A stretch of 64,000 nt of DNA, taken from Nocardioides zhouii. Lineage in GTDB: Bacteria > Actinomycetota > Actinomycetes > Propionibacteriales > Nocardioidaceae. Below are positions 29,853 to 38,473 of this stretch, one piece after another. Where the stretch lies: assembly GCF_004137345.1 (NCBI RefSeq), contig NZ_SDWV01000002.1, positions 124,001 to 188,000 of the forward strand. Direction: 5' to 3'. The stretch's first letter is position 1. Every line of letters starts with the position of its first letter. Below the pieces are notes generated by a model. That model was not told where the DNA came from and made no database searches. It worked only from the letters and a program-made list of their open reading frames with translations. A program made the translations under genes and the position numbers.

Positions 29853-30805
29853 GCTGGCTGATCCTGCCCTACCGACGCGAGCCGCTGGCGCCAGTGGGCC
29901 ACCCGGTCGGCGGGCGCCGAAAGCCGGTGGAGCGCGTCGTCGTCCAGCTCGGGCCGGGTCACGGCGAGCATCCCGTCGACCGGCAGCATCGGCTCGATGG
30001 CGACGTCGTCGGTGAGGAGCTGGATCGTCGCCAGCCCGCAGGCGTGGTGCAGCTCGGGCAGGGCGGCCGCGAGCGCGACCCCGGCGGCGATGCCGACGCT
30101 CGACTCGACGGCGCTGGAGACGACCACCGGCATCCCGATGTCCTCGGCGATGCGCAGGCAGGCGCGTACGCCGCCCAGCGGCTGGACCTTGAGCACGGCG
30201 ATGTCCGCGGCCTCGAGGTCCCGCACCCGGTAGGGGTCCTCGGCCCTCCGGATCGACTCGTCGGCCGCGATCGGGACACCGACCCGGCGGCGTACGACCG
30301 CGAGGTCCTCGACCGAGGCGACCGGCTGCTCGACGTACTCCAGCCCTCCTGCGGCGCGGTCGAGCGCCGCGATCGCGCGTACGGCCTCGTCGACGTCCCA
30401 TGCACCGTTGGCGTCGACCCGGATGAGGCCGCCGGCGCCGAGGGCGTCGCGGACGGCCTCCACCCGGGCGAGGTCGTCGGCCAGGACCTGCCCGCGCTCG
30501 GCGACCTTCACCTTCGCGGTGCGACAACCCCCGGCGACCACGATCGCGTGGGCGTGCTCGGGGTCCGTCGCAGGGACGGTGACGTTGACCGGCACCCGGT
30601 GGCGCAGCGGCTCCGGCCAGCCCTCGTCGGCGGCCTCGCGCGCACACGCCAGCCACGGGCGCGAGATGGCGTCGTCGTACTCGAGGAACGGCGACCACTC
30701 ACCCCATCCGGCCTCGCCGGGGAGCAGCACGCCTTCGCGCACGGTGATCCCGCGGAAGCGGGTGCGGAGCGGGATGGAGAAGACGACGAGATCGTGGTCC
30801 GGCAT
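29849..30805 (-). CDS. menC: o-succinylbenzoate synthase
   Basis: 318 residues of the enolase superfamily. The catalytic KxK is in TAKVKV, metal ligands follow in RVDANGAW, EYVEQP and AADES, and the second lysine in LKVQPLGG. It dehydrates SHCHC to o-succinylbenzoate. The start shares one base with the menE stop (TGATG), and the stop overlaps menD, so menE-menC-menD are coupled. Confidence 0.94.
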   Translation of the reverse strand: MPDHDLVVFSIPLRTRFRGITVREGVLLPGEAGWGEWSPFLEYDDAISRPWLACAREAADEGWPEPLRHRVPVNVTVPATDPEHAHAIVVAGGCRTAKVKVAERGQVLADDLARVEAVRDALGAGGLIRVDANGAWDVDEAVRAIAALDRAAGGLEYVEQPVASVEDLAVVRRRVGVPIAADESIRRAEDPYRVRDLEAADIAVLKVQPLGGVRACLRIAEDIGMPVVVSSAVESSVGIAAGVALAAALPELHHACGLATIQLLTDDVAIEPMLPVDGMLAVTRPELDDDALHRLSAPADRVAHWRQRLASVGQDQPA

Positions 30806-31824
30806 CAGAGTCCGGCCTGGATGGCCTGCCGGTCGACCTTGCCGTTGGCGAGCATCGGGAGGCTGGCGGCCCGGACGAACTCCCGCGGCGCCCACGACCG
30901 GGGGTGGACCATGCTGATCCAGTCGCGGAGCTCGGCCTCGTTGGCGGTGCCGACGATGACCGCGACGACCTTCTGGCCCCACTCGACGTCGGGCACGCCG
31001 AAGACCTCGGCCTGCTCGACCTGGAGGTGCTGGCGCATCCGGTCGGCGACGGCCGCCAGCGGGATCTTCACGCCGCCGCTGATCACGACGTCGTCCATGC
31101 GGCCGACGATCTCGAGCCGGCCGTCCTCGGCGAACCTGCCCTCGTCGGACGTGAGGTACCAGCCGTCGACGACGGACTGCGCGGTGAGCTCGGGGTCGCT
31201 CTCGTAGTGGCTGAACATGGTCGGTCCGGCGATCCGGACGCGCCCTCCCAGGCCGAGGGTCACCGCGACGCCGTCGAGGGGCAGGCCGTCGTAGACGCAG
31301 CCGCCTGCGGTCTCCGAGGAGCCGTACGTGGTGACGACGTTGACCCCGGCCTCCACGGCGCGGCTGCGCTGGTCACGGTCGAGCCCGGCGCCGCCGACGA
31401 GCACGGTGTGGCAGTGCGCGAGCGCGGCGAGCTGGTCGGGGTTGGTCATGATGCGGTGCAGCTGCGTCGGCACCAGCGACACGAATGCCGGCGTGGTGCT
31501 GTGGTCGGACGCGGCAGCGCGCCCGACGTCCAGGCCGTCGACGACGATCGGCTCGTGGCCGGCGATGAGTGATCGCACGATCACCTGCACGCCGGCGACG
31601 TACGACGACGGAAGCGCCAGCAGCCACCGCCCGGTGTCGCCGAGTCGTGCGGCCGAGGCCTCGACGCTCGCCAGCACCGCGCGACGCGGGAGCACGACTC
31701 CCTTGGGCCTCGCGGTGGAACCGGAGGTCTCGATCAGCAGCGGGTCTGGGTTGTCGGCCTCGAGCCATCGCGACAGCTGCCTGATCGCGACCGAGGGCTC
31801 GTCCGAGGGCCGGAGGAAACTCAC
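30805..31824 (-). CDS. menE: o-succinylbenzoate-CoA ligase
   Basis: 339 residues, an adenylate-forming enzyme of the short MenE type common in actinobacteria. The P-loop is ETSGSTARPKGVVL, YGSSETAGG follows near residue 165, YLTSDEGRFAEDGRLEIVGR holds the hinge region and LANGKVDRQ the C-terminal lysine. It activates o-succinylbenzoate with CoA. The GTG start has TAGCGT seven bases upstream. First gene of the menE-menC-menD transcript. Confidence 0.93.
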   Translation of the reverse strand: MSFLRPSDEPSVAIRQLSRWLEADNPDPLLIETSGSTARPKGVVLPRRAVLASVEASAARLGDTGRWLLALPSSYVAGVQVIVRSLIAGHEPIVVDGLDVGRAAASDHSTTPAFVSLVPTQLHRIMTNPDQLAALAHCHTVLVGGAGLDRDQRSRAVEAGVNVVTTYGSSETAGGCVYDGLPLDGVAVTLGLGGRVRIAGPTMFSHYESDPELTAQSVVDGWYLTSDEGRFAEDGRLEIVGRMDDVVISGGVKIPLAAVADRMRQHLQVEQAEVFGVPDVEWGQKVVAVIVGTANEAELRDWISMVHPRSWAPREFVRAASLPMLANGKVDRQAIQAGL

Positions 31825-31831
31825 GGGACGA

Positions 31832-31837
31832 ACGCTA
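31832..31837 (-). promoter_or_regulatory. -10 box of menE, leaderless arrangement
   Basis: TAGCGT on the minus strand ends seven bases before the GTG start codon; no ribosome site is present. Confidence 0.5.
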
Positions 31838-31977
31838 GTCGCTCTGCCACCATGGGCGCGATGGAACGGGCGGACACACAGGACGGCACGCAGCGCGACT
31901 CGTGGTGGCGCAGGCAGCTTCCGCCGAGCGCTGTGGCGCCCGCCACGGGTCGGCTGTGTGAGGCTCGGGTGACGTCA

Positions 31978-31983
31978 TAGGCT
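31978..31983 (+). promoter_or_regulatory. -10 box of the DUF1330 gene, leaderless arrangement
   Basis: TAGGCT ends seven bases before the ATG at 31991. Confidence 0.5.
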
Positions 31984-31990
31984 CGGCGAC

Positions 31991-32284
31991 ATGAGTGCGT
32001 ACTGGATCTGCGTCTACAAGGCCGTGCACGACCAGGACAAGGTGACGGCGTACGCCGAGCTCGCCGGTCCGGCGATCAAGGCGGGCGGCGGTCGCTTCCT
32101 CGCCCGCGGCAACCCCGAGGCGACCTTCGAGCAGGCCGAGGTCACCCGCACCGTGGTGATCGAGTTCCCGTCGGTCGAGGCGGCCGTCGCGACCCACGAC
32201 AGCGAGGCCTACCAGGAGGCGCTGCGCGCGCTCGGCGACGGCGCCGACCGCGACCTCCGGGTGGTGCCGGGCTGGGAGGGCTGA
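31991..32284 (+). CDS. DUF1330 protein
   Basis: 97 residues with the dimeric alpha/beta-barrel pattern of DUF1330: MSAYWICVYKAVHDQDKVTAYAE, AGGGRFLARG and EFPSVEAAVATHDSEAYQEA. The fold is ferredoxin-like; no catalytic role has been proven for the family. It is followed three bases later by the DUF1801 gene, probably on the same transcript. Confidence 0.82.
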   Translation: MSAYWICVYKAVHDQDKVTAYAELAGPAIKAGGGRFLARGNPEATFEQAEVTRTVVIEFPSVEAAVATHDSEAYQEALRALGDGADRDLRVVPGWEG

Positions 32285-32287
32285 CGC

Positions 32288-32629
32288 GTGAGCGGTGACT
32301 GGCGTGAGCAGGCCGTGAACCGCATGCGCTCCCTCATCCTGGAGGCCGAGCCCGACGCGACCGAGGACGTGAAGTGGCGCAAGGCGTCCAACCCCGACGG
32401 GGTGCCGACCTTCTTCCTCGACGGCCTCATCTGCACCGTCGAGACCTACAAGGACAAGATCAAGCTCACCTTCGCCAAGGGCGCCTCGCTCGATGATCCG
32501 AACGGCGTCTTCAACGCCAGCCTCGACGCCGGCACCCGCCGCGCGATCGATGTCCTCGAGGGTGACGAGCTCGACGAGGACGCCTTCGTCGCGCTCGTAC
32601 GCGAGGCAGTCGCGGCGAACCGGGCGTGA
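32288..32629 (+). CDS. DUF1801 protein
   Basis: 113 residues. DVKWRKASNPDGVPTFFLDGLICTVETYKDKIKLTFAKGASL matches the DUF1801 (YdhG-like) pattern in which a small alpha/beta domain has been linked to iron binding in some members. GTG start, three bases after the previous stop. Function unknown. Confidence 0.78.
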   Translation: MSGDWREQAVNRMRSLILEAEPDATEDVKWRKASNPDGVPTFFLDGLICTVETYKDKIKLTFAKGASLDDPNGVFNASLDAGTRRAIDVLEGDELDEDAFVALVREAVAANRA

Positions 32630-32660
32630 GCCCGGTGCGGCCGGTGAGAGACTTACTGCC

Positions 32661-32951
32661 GTGAGTATGGGCGGACCAGGCGACCACTGGTACACCGACA
32701 TGTTCACCTGGGAACGCCCGGCCTTCGGCGAGCCGACGGACTCGCTCATCAGGGAGATCAGGCACCTGGGTGGCGACTCGCTCCTGCAGGACGGGCAGCC
32801 CCTGGCCCATCGACTCTGGGAGCTCTGGCCGCAGTGGGGCCGCGTCGACGAACGGGCCCTCAGCCGACTGGCGGTCGATCTTGTGCCGATCCGGGACGAG
32901 CTTCGGCAGGATTCCCAGGCTCGCGGCTGGGACGCCGGCGGGGCCGAGTGA
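32661..32951 (+). CDS. hypothetical protein
   Basis: 96 residues, acidic, with no signal peptide or membrane segment. It contains a tryptophan-rich middle (LWELWPQWGRVDER). I recognise no family. The start is a GTG two codons before an ATG; either could be used. It follows DUF1801 by 31 bases and converges on the frameshifted DUF664 gene. Confidence 0.5.
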   Translation: MSMGGPGDHWYTDMFTWERPAFGEPTDSLIREIRHLGGDSLLQDGQPLAHRLWELWPQWGRVDERALSRLAVDLVPIRDELRQDSQARGWDAGGAE

Positions 32952-32976
32952 GATGTGCCGGCCGGCGGCGAGCTGG

Positions 32977-33523
32977 TCAGTCTGGCTTGTCGAGGACGAG
33001 ACGCTGACCGCCGTCGACCAGCTCACGGCAGATGTCGAGGTGGCCGGCGTGGGGTGGTCGTCTCGACCAGCACGTGGAGCAGCACCTCGCGCAGCGATGA
33101 GTACGGCCGCTCGCCGTCGAACCACCAGGCGAGTCCCTGGCCCAGCGGCATCGACGCGACCGCCGCACTGGCCTCCCGGCACTCGTCTCGGTAGTCCTGC
33201 AGCACCTGCTCGTCCGAAAGGCCGTCCGGGGCCACCCAGCCGTCGTAGCCCTGCGGGATCTCCACCGGCTCGCCCGCCATCGCGCCGCGCAGCCACACCC
33301 GCTCCACATCGAGCGTCAGGTGACGCACCAGCCCCAGCGGAGTCCAACCGGACGGCACGTGCGTACGCCGCCGCGCCTCGGCGGGCATCGCCTCGACCTG
33401 GGCGATGACGTGTCGGCGCTTGCTGTCCAACCAGCCCAGCAGCTCGTCGCGCACGAGGTCGTCGGAGGTGGTCACGCAGTCCAGTAAAGCGGTCCGAATG
33501 AGATCAGTCGTCGGAGGTGGCAT
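32977..33523 (-). pseudogene. DUF664 (mini-circle/DinB-like) gene broken by a one-base frameshift
   Basis: Read from 33523 the frame gives a DUF664 protein up to SSLREVLLHVLVETTT, then PRRPPRHLP and a stop. In the neighbouring frame the expected ending HAGHLDICRELVDGG continues to a stop at 32977. One extra C in a run of four (plus-strand GGGG at 33051-33054) explains both. The family is a four-helix DinB-like fold with unknown role. The true start may be the GTG at 33475. Either a recent mutation or a sequencing error in the run. Confidence 0.75.
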
Positions 33524-33550
33524 CGCCTGGGCCGCGGCAGATCCGACAAG

Positions 33551-33901
33551 TCAGTCCTGCCGCTCGGCGCATTCCGCGATGTACTGCCAGTAGTCGGCGA
33601 GGGCGTGGTCCTGCGGACGGGGAAGCCTGATTGCTCGGCGGATGTCCCCGATCGGAGCAAGATCCCACTCCACGAGCGTGGCAATGGCGTTCAGTGTCGC
33701 CTCGCGTGAAACGGCCGCGGTCTCGCGTGCGAGCGCATCGACGAGAGCGCCCGTGATCCGAGCGGCCTGCGACGCCGTGTAGGAGTGATTGCCCCAAGCG
33801 GACACTCGGTCGGTGGCCTCATCGGCAGCCAACGCACGGACGTCGACGAATGGCGACCGAAGGCGACCGAAGAGGGCATCCACGTAGGAGTCGTCGTACA
33901 C
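33551..33901 (-). CDS. hypothetical helical protein
   Basis: 116 residues, mostly alpha-helical by composition, beginning with MYDDSYVDALFGRLRS. Repeated alanine-rich helices suggest a small HEAT-like or immunity-like protein, but I recognise no family. The GTG start has TAGGCT six bases upstream, which supports it as a real gene. Confidence 0.6.
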   Translation of the reverse strand: MYDDSYVDALFGRLRSPFVDVRALAADEATDRVSAWGNHSYTASQAARITGALVDALARETAAVSREATLNAIATLVEWDLAPIGDIRRAIRLPRPQDHALADYWQYIAECAERQD

Positions 33902-33907
33902 GCGCTG

Positions 33908-33913
33908 AGCCTA
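33908..33913 (-). promoter_or_regulatory. -10 box, leaderless arrangement
   Basis: TAGGCT on the minus strand ends six bases before the GTG at 33901. Confidence 0.45.
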
Positions 33914-34005
33914 AGCGGGCTGGCTCCCGCGACGGCACGTGTTTGTCGGAAGCTCCGCACGTGCCTGTGGCCCGATCACCGGGTGGTGTCGGGCTGACAG
34001 GGCGG

Positions 34006-35472
34006 TCACGGTCTCGGGCGTTGCCCGGGCGGGTCGGTCGTGATCGTGGTTCCGGTGGGGAGGGTCCACTCGTACGACCCGTCGCCCAGGCGTCGGTAGG
34101 TGAAGCGGCCGAAGGTCTTGGCGCGGTGGTGCCGCCGGCACAGGGGTGCCAGGTTCCCCGGATGGGTCTGGCCCGGTGGCCCGCCGTCACCCATCGCGAC
34201 GTAGGGCTCGATGTGGTCGAGGTCGCAGGCCACCGAGGGACGCCCACAGTGCGGGTAGACACAGGTCTCGTCGCGCAGCCGGACCATCGCGGCCATCCGG
34301 GCCGGCGGGTCGTGGAAGTCGACCGGCGGGTGCGCGTCGGGGTCGAGGTCCACGACCGGCTTGATCGTGACCGTTCCCGCGCACAGCAGCCATGACCGCA
34401 GGCGTCCGACGAGCATCGGTCCGAGCTTCGGGGAGTGGGCGACACCGTGACGGTCGTCGAGGAGGTCGCGGTCGGTGACGTGGAAGACCAGCACCACCCC
34501 ACCACCCTCACCCGCCTGACCACCCGCCTGCCTACCCGCCTGCTCACCAGCAGGCCGCCGGAACGGGTTCGCCGGCTCGTGGGCGACGTCCCCTGCCACA
34601 CAGACCGTGGGATCGTCGTCGGGGTCGACGGCCCGGTCCGCGTCCGCGATGTCCTGGGCTGCCAGCAGGTCGAGGGCGGCCTGCGGGTCGGCGAGCAGCC
34701 CGACGGCGTGAGCACGCCGTACACCGAGATCACCCTCGTGCCCGAGCGATCGCATCGTCGCGGCCATGGTCGACACGGTGTGGTCGAACGCGATCGTGTC
34801 CGCCTCGTCGAGGACCATGAACACCTCGCCGGTGCCCGGCGCGCCCCGGTCGAGACGCACCTCGACCTTCCGCGTCTCGAGGGCCGCGTCGTGGTCGGCG
34901 ATCGCGCGGTCCGGGTCGGCGTACAACCGGGCCTCGTGGACCAAGGTCCCGATCCGGTGGGGGTTGAGCCGACGCGGCTGCCAGGCCAGCAACCGGTCCG
35001 CATGGGAAGCCGCAGCCACGGACAGGTCACGCGACTCCCGCGCCGCCTCGCGGCCCAGGTGAGCCGGCACCCGCAACCCACGCACCAACGCCCATACGCG
35101 CGGGAGGCGATGGGCCAGGTCCAGCACGTCACCCAGAAGCGCGAGCGTCGCCTCGTGGGAGAGGTCCAGCACCGCGGCGAGCTCCATCACGCAGAACTCC
35201 GCCACCGACGGCGTGCCCTCCCCGGCGATCGGGAGCGCACGCTCACCGAACAACGCCGCCGCAGTCCCGGGCGTGCGGATCGTGTCCGAGCGCCAGCCCG
35301 CGACCTCGCAAGGATCAGCGTTCGGAGACACCACGTGTGCCTGCGCCCACGCCAGCGCGGAGTCCAGCACCTCCACGTCCGCGTGACGACGCGCAGCCAG
35401 AGCCGCGGCCGCGCGATCCAGCGCCACCCGGTCAGAGACCCGGGCGCCGGAGGCGAGCGTGGAGGTGGACAT
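34006..35472 (-). CDS. DUF222/HNH endonuclease-signature protein
   Basis: 488 residues. The N-terminal 300 residues follow the DUF222 (13E12-repeat) pattern, and the C-terminus has an HNH motif: CVYPHCGRPSVACDLDHI, GNLAPLCRRHHRAKT. A low-complexity GEQAGRQAGGQAGE linker lies between. Such genes are multicopy in Nocardioides and mycobacteria and behave as dispersed families; nuclease activity is assumed, not shown. Longer upstream frames read through the MFS gene on the other strand, so the ATG giving MSTSTLAS was chosen. Confidence 0.85.
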   Translation of the reverse strand: MSTSTLASGARVSDRVALDRAAAALAARRHADVEVLDSALAWAQAHVVSPNADPCEVAGWRSDTIRTPGTAAALFGERALPIAGEGTPSVAEFCVMELAAVLDLSHEATLALLGDVLDLAHRLPRVWALVRGLRVPAHLGREAARESRDLSVAAASHADRLLAWQPRRLNPHRIGTLVHEARLYADPDRAIADHDAALETRKVEVRLDRGAPGTGEVFMVLDEADTIAFDHTVSTMAATMRSLGHEGDLGVRRAHAVGLLADPQAALDLLAAQDIADADRAVDPDDDPTVCVAGDVAHEPANPFRRPAGEQAGRQAGGQAGEGGGVVLVFHVTDRDLLDDRHGVAHSPKLGPMLVGRLRSWLLCAGTVTIKPVVDLDPDAHPPVDFHDPPARMAAMVRLRDETCVYPHCGRPSVACDLDHIEPYVAMGDGGPPGQTHPGNLAPLCRRHHRAKTFGRFTYRRLGDGSYEWTLPTGTTITTDPPGQRPRP

Positions 35473-35625
35473 GCGTCCATCATCCCAGAGACCACCGACA
35501 CTCCCACCTGCGCAAACAGATCTGTGGAGAGCAGTTTCCGAACAGGTGACCGCACTCGGAGCGGATCGCCACCGAGACGCAGCGCACAGTAAATGGCAGG
35601 ACGGTTGTCGGTGCCGCGGGCGACA

Positions 35626-36990
35626 ATGACGGCGATGCTCACCGCACTGATCCGTTACGCCACTCCCCCGTCCTCGCTCGCCGGGAGACTCTCGCTGCAG
35701 TCCCTGATCTTCGCCTCCGGCGACGGCACCTTCCTGGCCGGCTCGGCGGTGTTCTTCACCATGGTCGTGGGCCTGTCGCTGGGCCAGATCGGCATCGGCC
35801 TCACCGTCGCCGCGATCGCGAGCTTCGTGGTGGCCGTCCCCATGGGCAAGCTGGTCGACCACTTCGGCCCCAAGCGGATGTGGTCGCTCAGCGCCGTGAT
35901 CCAAGGCGCGCTGTTCTTCGCCTGGCCGTTCATCGACAGCTTCCCGGAGTACGTCGCCCTGGCAATTGCGATGGAGGTCGCTGGCACGCTGGGCGGGACG
36001 GCTCACGGCGCGTACGTCATCGACGTCCTGCCGCCGTCGGAGCGGGTCGAGTCGCGGGCGTACATGTACTCCGCCCTCAACGTCGGCTTCAGCCTCGGCG
36101 CCCTGATCGGTGGCGGGGCGATCGCCTTCGGCACCGATGTCGTGCGGTGGGCACCCCTGCTGAGCGCCGTGCTGTTCGTGGCCAACAGCGCCGCGATCCT
36201 GCGGCTGCCGGACGCCAGCCACGACGTGCGCAGCAGCGAACCGCGCGCCAAGCCGGAGGGCATCCCCGCGATCCGCAACCGGGCCTGGATCGCGGTCACC
36301 GCCTTCACCGGCGTCATGTGGACCAACCAGGTGCTGCTGCACACGGTGATCCCGGTGTGGCTGTTGACCGAGACCGACGCCCCCGAGGTGCTGGTCGCGA
36401 TCCTGTTCGGCACCAACACGGTCATGTGCATCGTGCTCCCACGTCTGGCGTCCCGCGGCATCCACGACATCACCACGGCGCTGCGGGCGGTGCGGTTCTC
36501 CACCCTCTTCTTCGTGCTGACCTGCCTGATCACGCTCGCCACGCACGAGACCGTGGGCTGGCTGACGATCGCGATGTTCTTCCTGGGCCACGTCGTCCTC
36601 ACCTGGGCCGAGCTCTTCCTGTCCGCGTCCGGCTGGACCCTCGAGGCCGAGCTGATGGACCCGCGGCGACGCGGCGACTACCAGGGCGTCTCAGAGCTCG
36701 GCGGCACCCTGGGCCGGTTCTGGGCGCCGGCCGTCTACGGCTTCCTCGCCATGGAGTGGGGCGCCTTCGGCTGGCTCACCATCGCTGCCATCGTCACCGC
36801 CGGAGCGGCGGGGCTGCACGTCGCGGCGCACGCCGGTCGACGCTTCCTCGAGGAGCACGTCCCGGCCGACGTGCTGGCCGACGCGCGCGCCGACGCCCCC
36901 GACACCGAGGACGCCGCAGCAGCGGGACCGCCCTCGCTGATGGATCCCGACGCTGCACTGCCAGAATCCACCGGTGACCTCATCCGCTGA
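35626..36990 (+). CDS. MFS transporter
   Basis: 454 residues with about twelve membrane helices and the loop motif GKLVDHFGPKRMW after TM2, typical of the major facilitator superfamily. FASGDGTFLAGSAVF near the start resembles drug-efflux members. Substrate unknown. Two earlier or later ATGs are possible; the chosen one begins just before the first helix. Its stop overlaps the menA start by 17 bases, so they are probably co-expressed. Confidence 0.85.
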   Translation: MTAMLTALIRYATPPSSLAGRLSLQSLIFASGDGTFLAGSAVFFTMVVGLSLGQIGIGLTVAAIASFVVAVPMGKLVDHFGPKRMWSLSAVIQGALFFAWPFIDSFPEYVALAIAMEVAGTLGGTAHGAYVIDVLPPSERVESRAYMYSALNVGFSLGALIGGGAIAFGTDVVRWAPLLSAVLFVANSAAILRLPDASHDVRSSEPRAKPEGIPAIRNRAWIAVTAFTGVMWTNQVLLHTVIPVWLLTETDAPEVLVAILFGTNTVMCIVLPRLASRGIHDITTALRAVRFSTLFFVLTCLITLATHETVGWLTIAMFFLGHVVLTWAELFLSASGWTLEAELMDPRRRGDYQGVSELGGTLGRFWAPAVYGFLAMEWGAFGWLTIAAIVTAGAAGLHVAAHAGRRFLEEHVPADVLADARADAPDTEDAAAAGPPSLMDPDAALPESTGDLIR

Positions 36991-37861
36991 CTGGATCGCC
37001 GGCGCCCGGCCGCGCACCCTCCCTGCCGCCGTGGCTCCCGTCCTCGCCGGCACCGGAGTCGCGGCGTACGTCGACCAGGTTGCGCTCGTCGACCTCCAGT
37101 GGTGGAAGGCGCTCCTCGCCCTTGTCGTCAGCCTTGCCCTGCAGGTGGGCGTCAACTACGCCAACGACTACTCCGACGGCATCCGCGGCACCGACGCCGA
37201 CCGGGTCGGCCCGATGCGCCTGGTCGGTTCCGGTCGGGCGACGCCGCGGGCCGTGAAGACCGCCGCCTTCGCGGCCTTCGGGGTCGCGGCCCTCGCCGGC
37301 CTCGTCCTCGCCGCCACGACCGCGTGGTGGCTCGTCGCCGTCGGTGTCGTCTGCGTCGTGGCCGCCTGGTTCTACACGGGAGGCGACAAGCCCTACGGCT
37401 ACCTCGGCCTCGGCGAGGTCATGGTGTTCGTCTTCTTCGGGCTCGTCGCGGTGATCGGGACGACGTACGTGCTGACCGAGACCTGGGAGTGGCCCGCCCT
37501 CTACGCCGGGGTCGGCGTCGGTGCGCTCGCGTGCGCGATCCTCGTCGCCAACAACCTGCGCGACATCCCCACCGACACCGTTGCCGGCAAGCGCACGCTC
37601 GCGGTGCGGCTCAGCGACGAGCGCACCCGCTACCTGTACGCCTTCCTCGTGCTCGTCGCGGCGGCCGCGGTCGTCGCCGTCGCCTCGGCCACCACCTGGT
37701 GGGCGCTGCTCGGCCTCGGCTTCCTCGCGCGCGCCGCCGCCCCGACGCGGGCCGTCCTCTCCGGCGCGACCGGACCTGCCCTCATCCCGGTGCTGGCCGG
37801 CACGGGCGCTTCCGAGCTGGCCTGGTCGGTCCTCGTCGCCGTGCCCCTGCTGCTGGCCTGA
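36974..37861 (+). CDS. menA: 1,4-dihydroxy-2-naphthoate polyprenyltransferase
   Basis: 295 residues, UbiA superfamily, about eight membrane helices. The first aspartate motif is in NYANDYSDG and the second in NNLRDIPTD. It attaches the polyprenyl tail (made by the enzyme at 4995-5993) to DHNA in the membrane. The GTG start lies inside the MFS gene end. Homologs are about 290 residues. Confidence 0.93.
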   Translation: MTSSADWIAGARPRTLPAAVAPVLAGTGVAAYVDQVALVDLQWWKALLALVVSLALQVGVNYANDYSDGIRGTDADRVGPMRLVGSGRATPRAVKTAAFAAFGVAALAGLVLAATTAWWLVAVGVVCVVAAWFYTGGDKPYGYLGLGEVMVFVFFGLVAVIGTTYVLTETWEWPALYAGVGVGALACAILVANNLRDIPTDTVAGKRTLAVRLSDERTRYLYAFLVLVAAAAVVAVASATTWWALLGLGFLARAAAPTRAVLSGATGPALIPVLAGTGASELAWSVLVAVPLLLA

Positions 37862-37912
37862 GAATCCCGGGATTCTCCAGCCGGCCCGGCGCGGCCATGG
37901 GATTCTCGTGCC

Positions 37913-38422
37913 ATGTCCCAGCAGCCCGACGAGACCGCACCGCTCGACGAGTTCGTGCAGCGACACATCGCCGACGCCACCCGTCGCCGCCGCGAACGGG
38001 AGGACGCCGAGGCGACGCTGCGCAGCAGCACGCTTGCCTCGGACACGGACCGGGACCTGACAGCCAACGTCCTCAATGACGCCTTCGCGCAGGGCCGGCT
38101 GACGTCGGAGGAGCACGCCGAGCGCACCACTCGCGCCTTCACCGCACGTACGCACGGCGACCTCGACCAGGTCCTGACCGGTCTCCAGGTCACTGCCGCA
38201 CCGGCCCGCGTCCCCGGAGCCCGCAAGGTGGTCTTCTGGGGCGTCACGGTGATGACGTCACCGTTCCTGATGATGGGCCTCGGCCTGTTCCTCGCCGGCA
38301 GCGGCCTGGGCTCGCACATCGTCGGGTTCTTCCTCCTGATGCTCTTCGCGCCCGGCCTGTTCGCGCTGCACCGGTGGGCTTTCCCCAAGACCGCCGCGGC
38401 GCGCTGGCCGTCCACGCGCTGA
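37913..38422 (+). CDS. DUF1707 (SHOCT-like) membrane protein
   Basis: 169 residues. The DUF1707 segment is ASDTDRDLTANVLNDAFAQG and LTSEEHAERTTRAF, followed by two membrane helices (residues about 105-150). The DUF1707 module is a short helical domain of unknown role found in many actinobacterial membrane proteins. ATG start; no overlap with neighbours. Confidence 0.78.
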   Translation: MSQQPDETAPLDEFVQRHIADATRRRREREDAEATLRSSTLASDTDRDLTANVLNDAFAQGRLTSEEHAERTTRAFTARTHGDLDQVLTGLQVTAAPARVPGARKVVFWGVTVMTSPFLMMGLGLFLAGSGLGSHIVGFFLLMLFAPGLFALHRWAFPKTAAARWPSTR

Positions 38423-38460
38423 CCACGCGAAAACCCGTGGCCGCAGCAGCGCGCGCTCAC

Positions 38461-38466
38461 TAGCGT
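38461..38466 (+). promoter_or_regulatory. -10 box of the Eis-like gene, leaderless arrangement
   Basis: TAGCGT ends seven bases before the GTG at 38474. Confidence 0.5.
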
Positions 38467-38473
38467 CATCCGG

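Noticed and set aside
34006..35472. HNH gene as part of a restriction or homing system
   Set aside because: DUF222/HNH genes are dispersed families in these genomes and no methyltransferase, intron or partner is adjacent.
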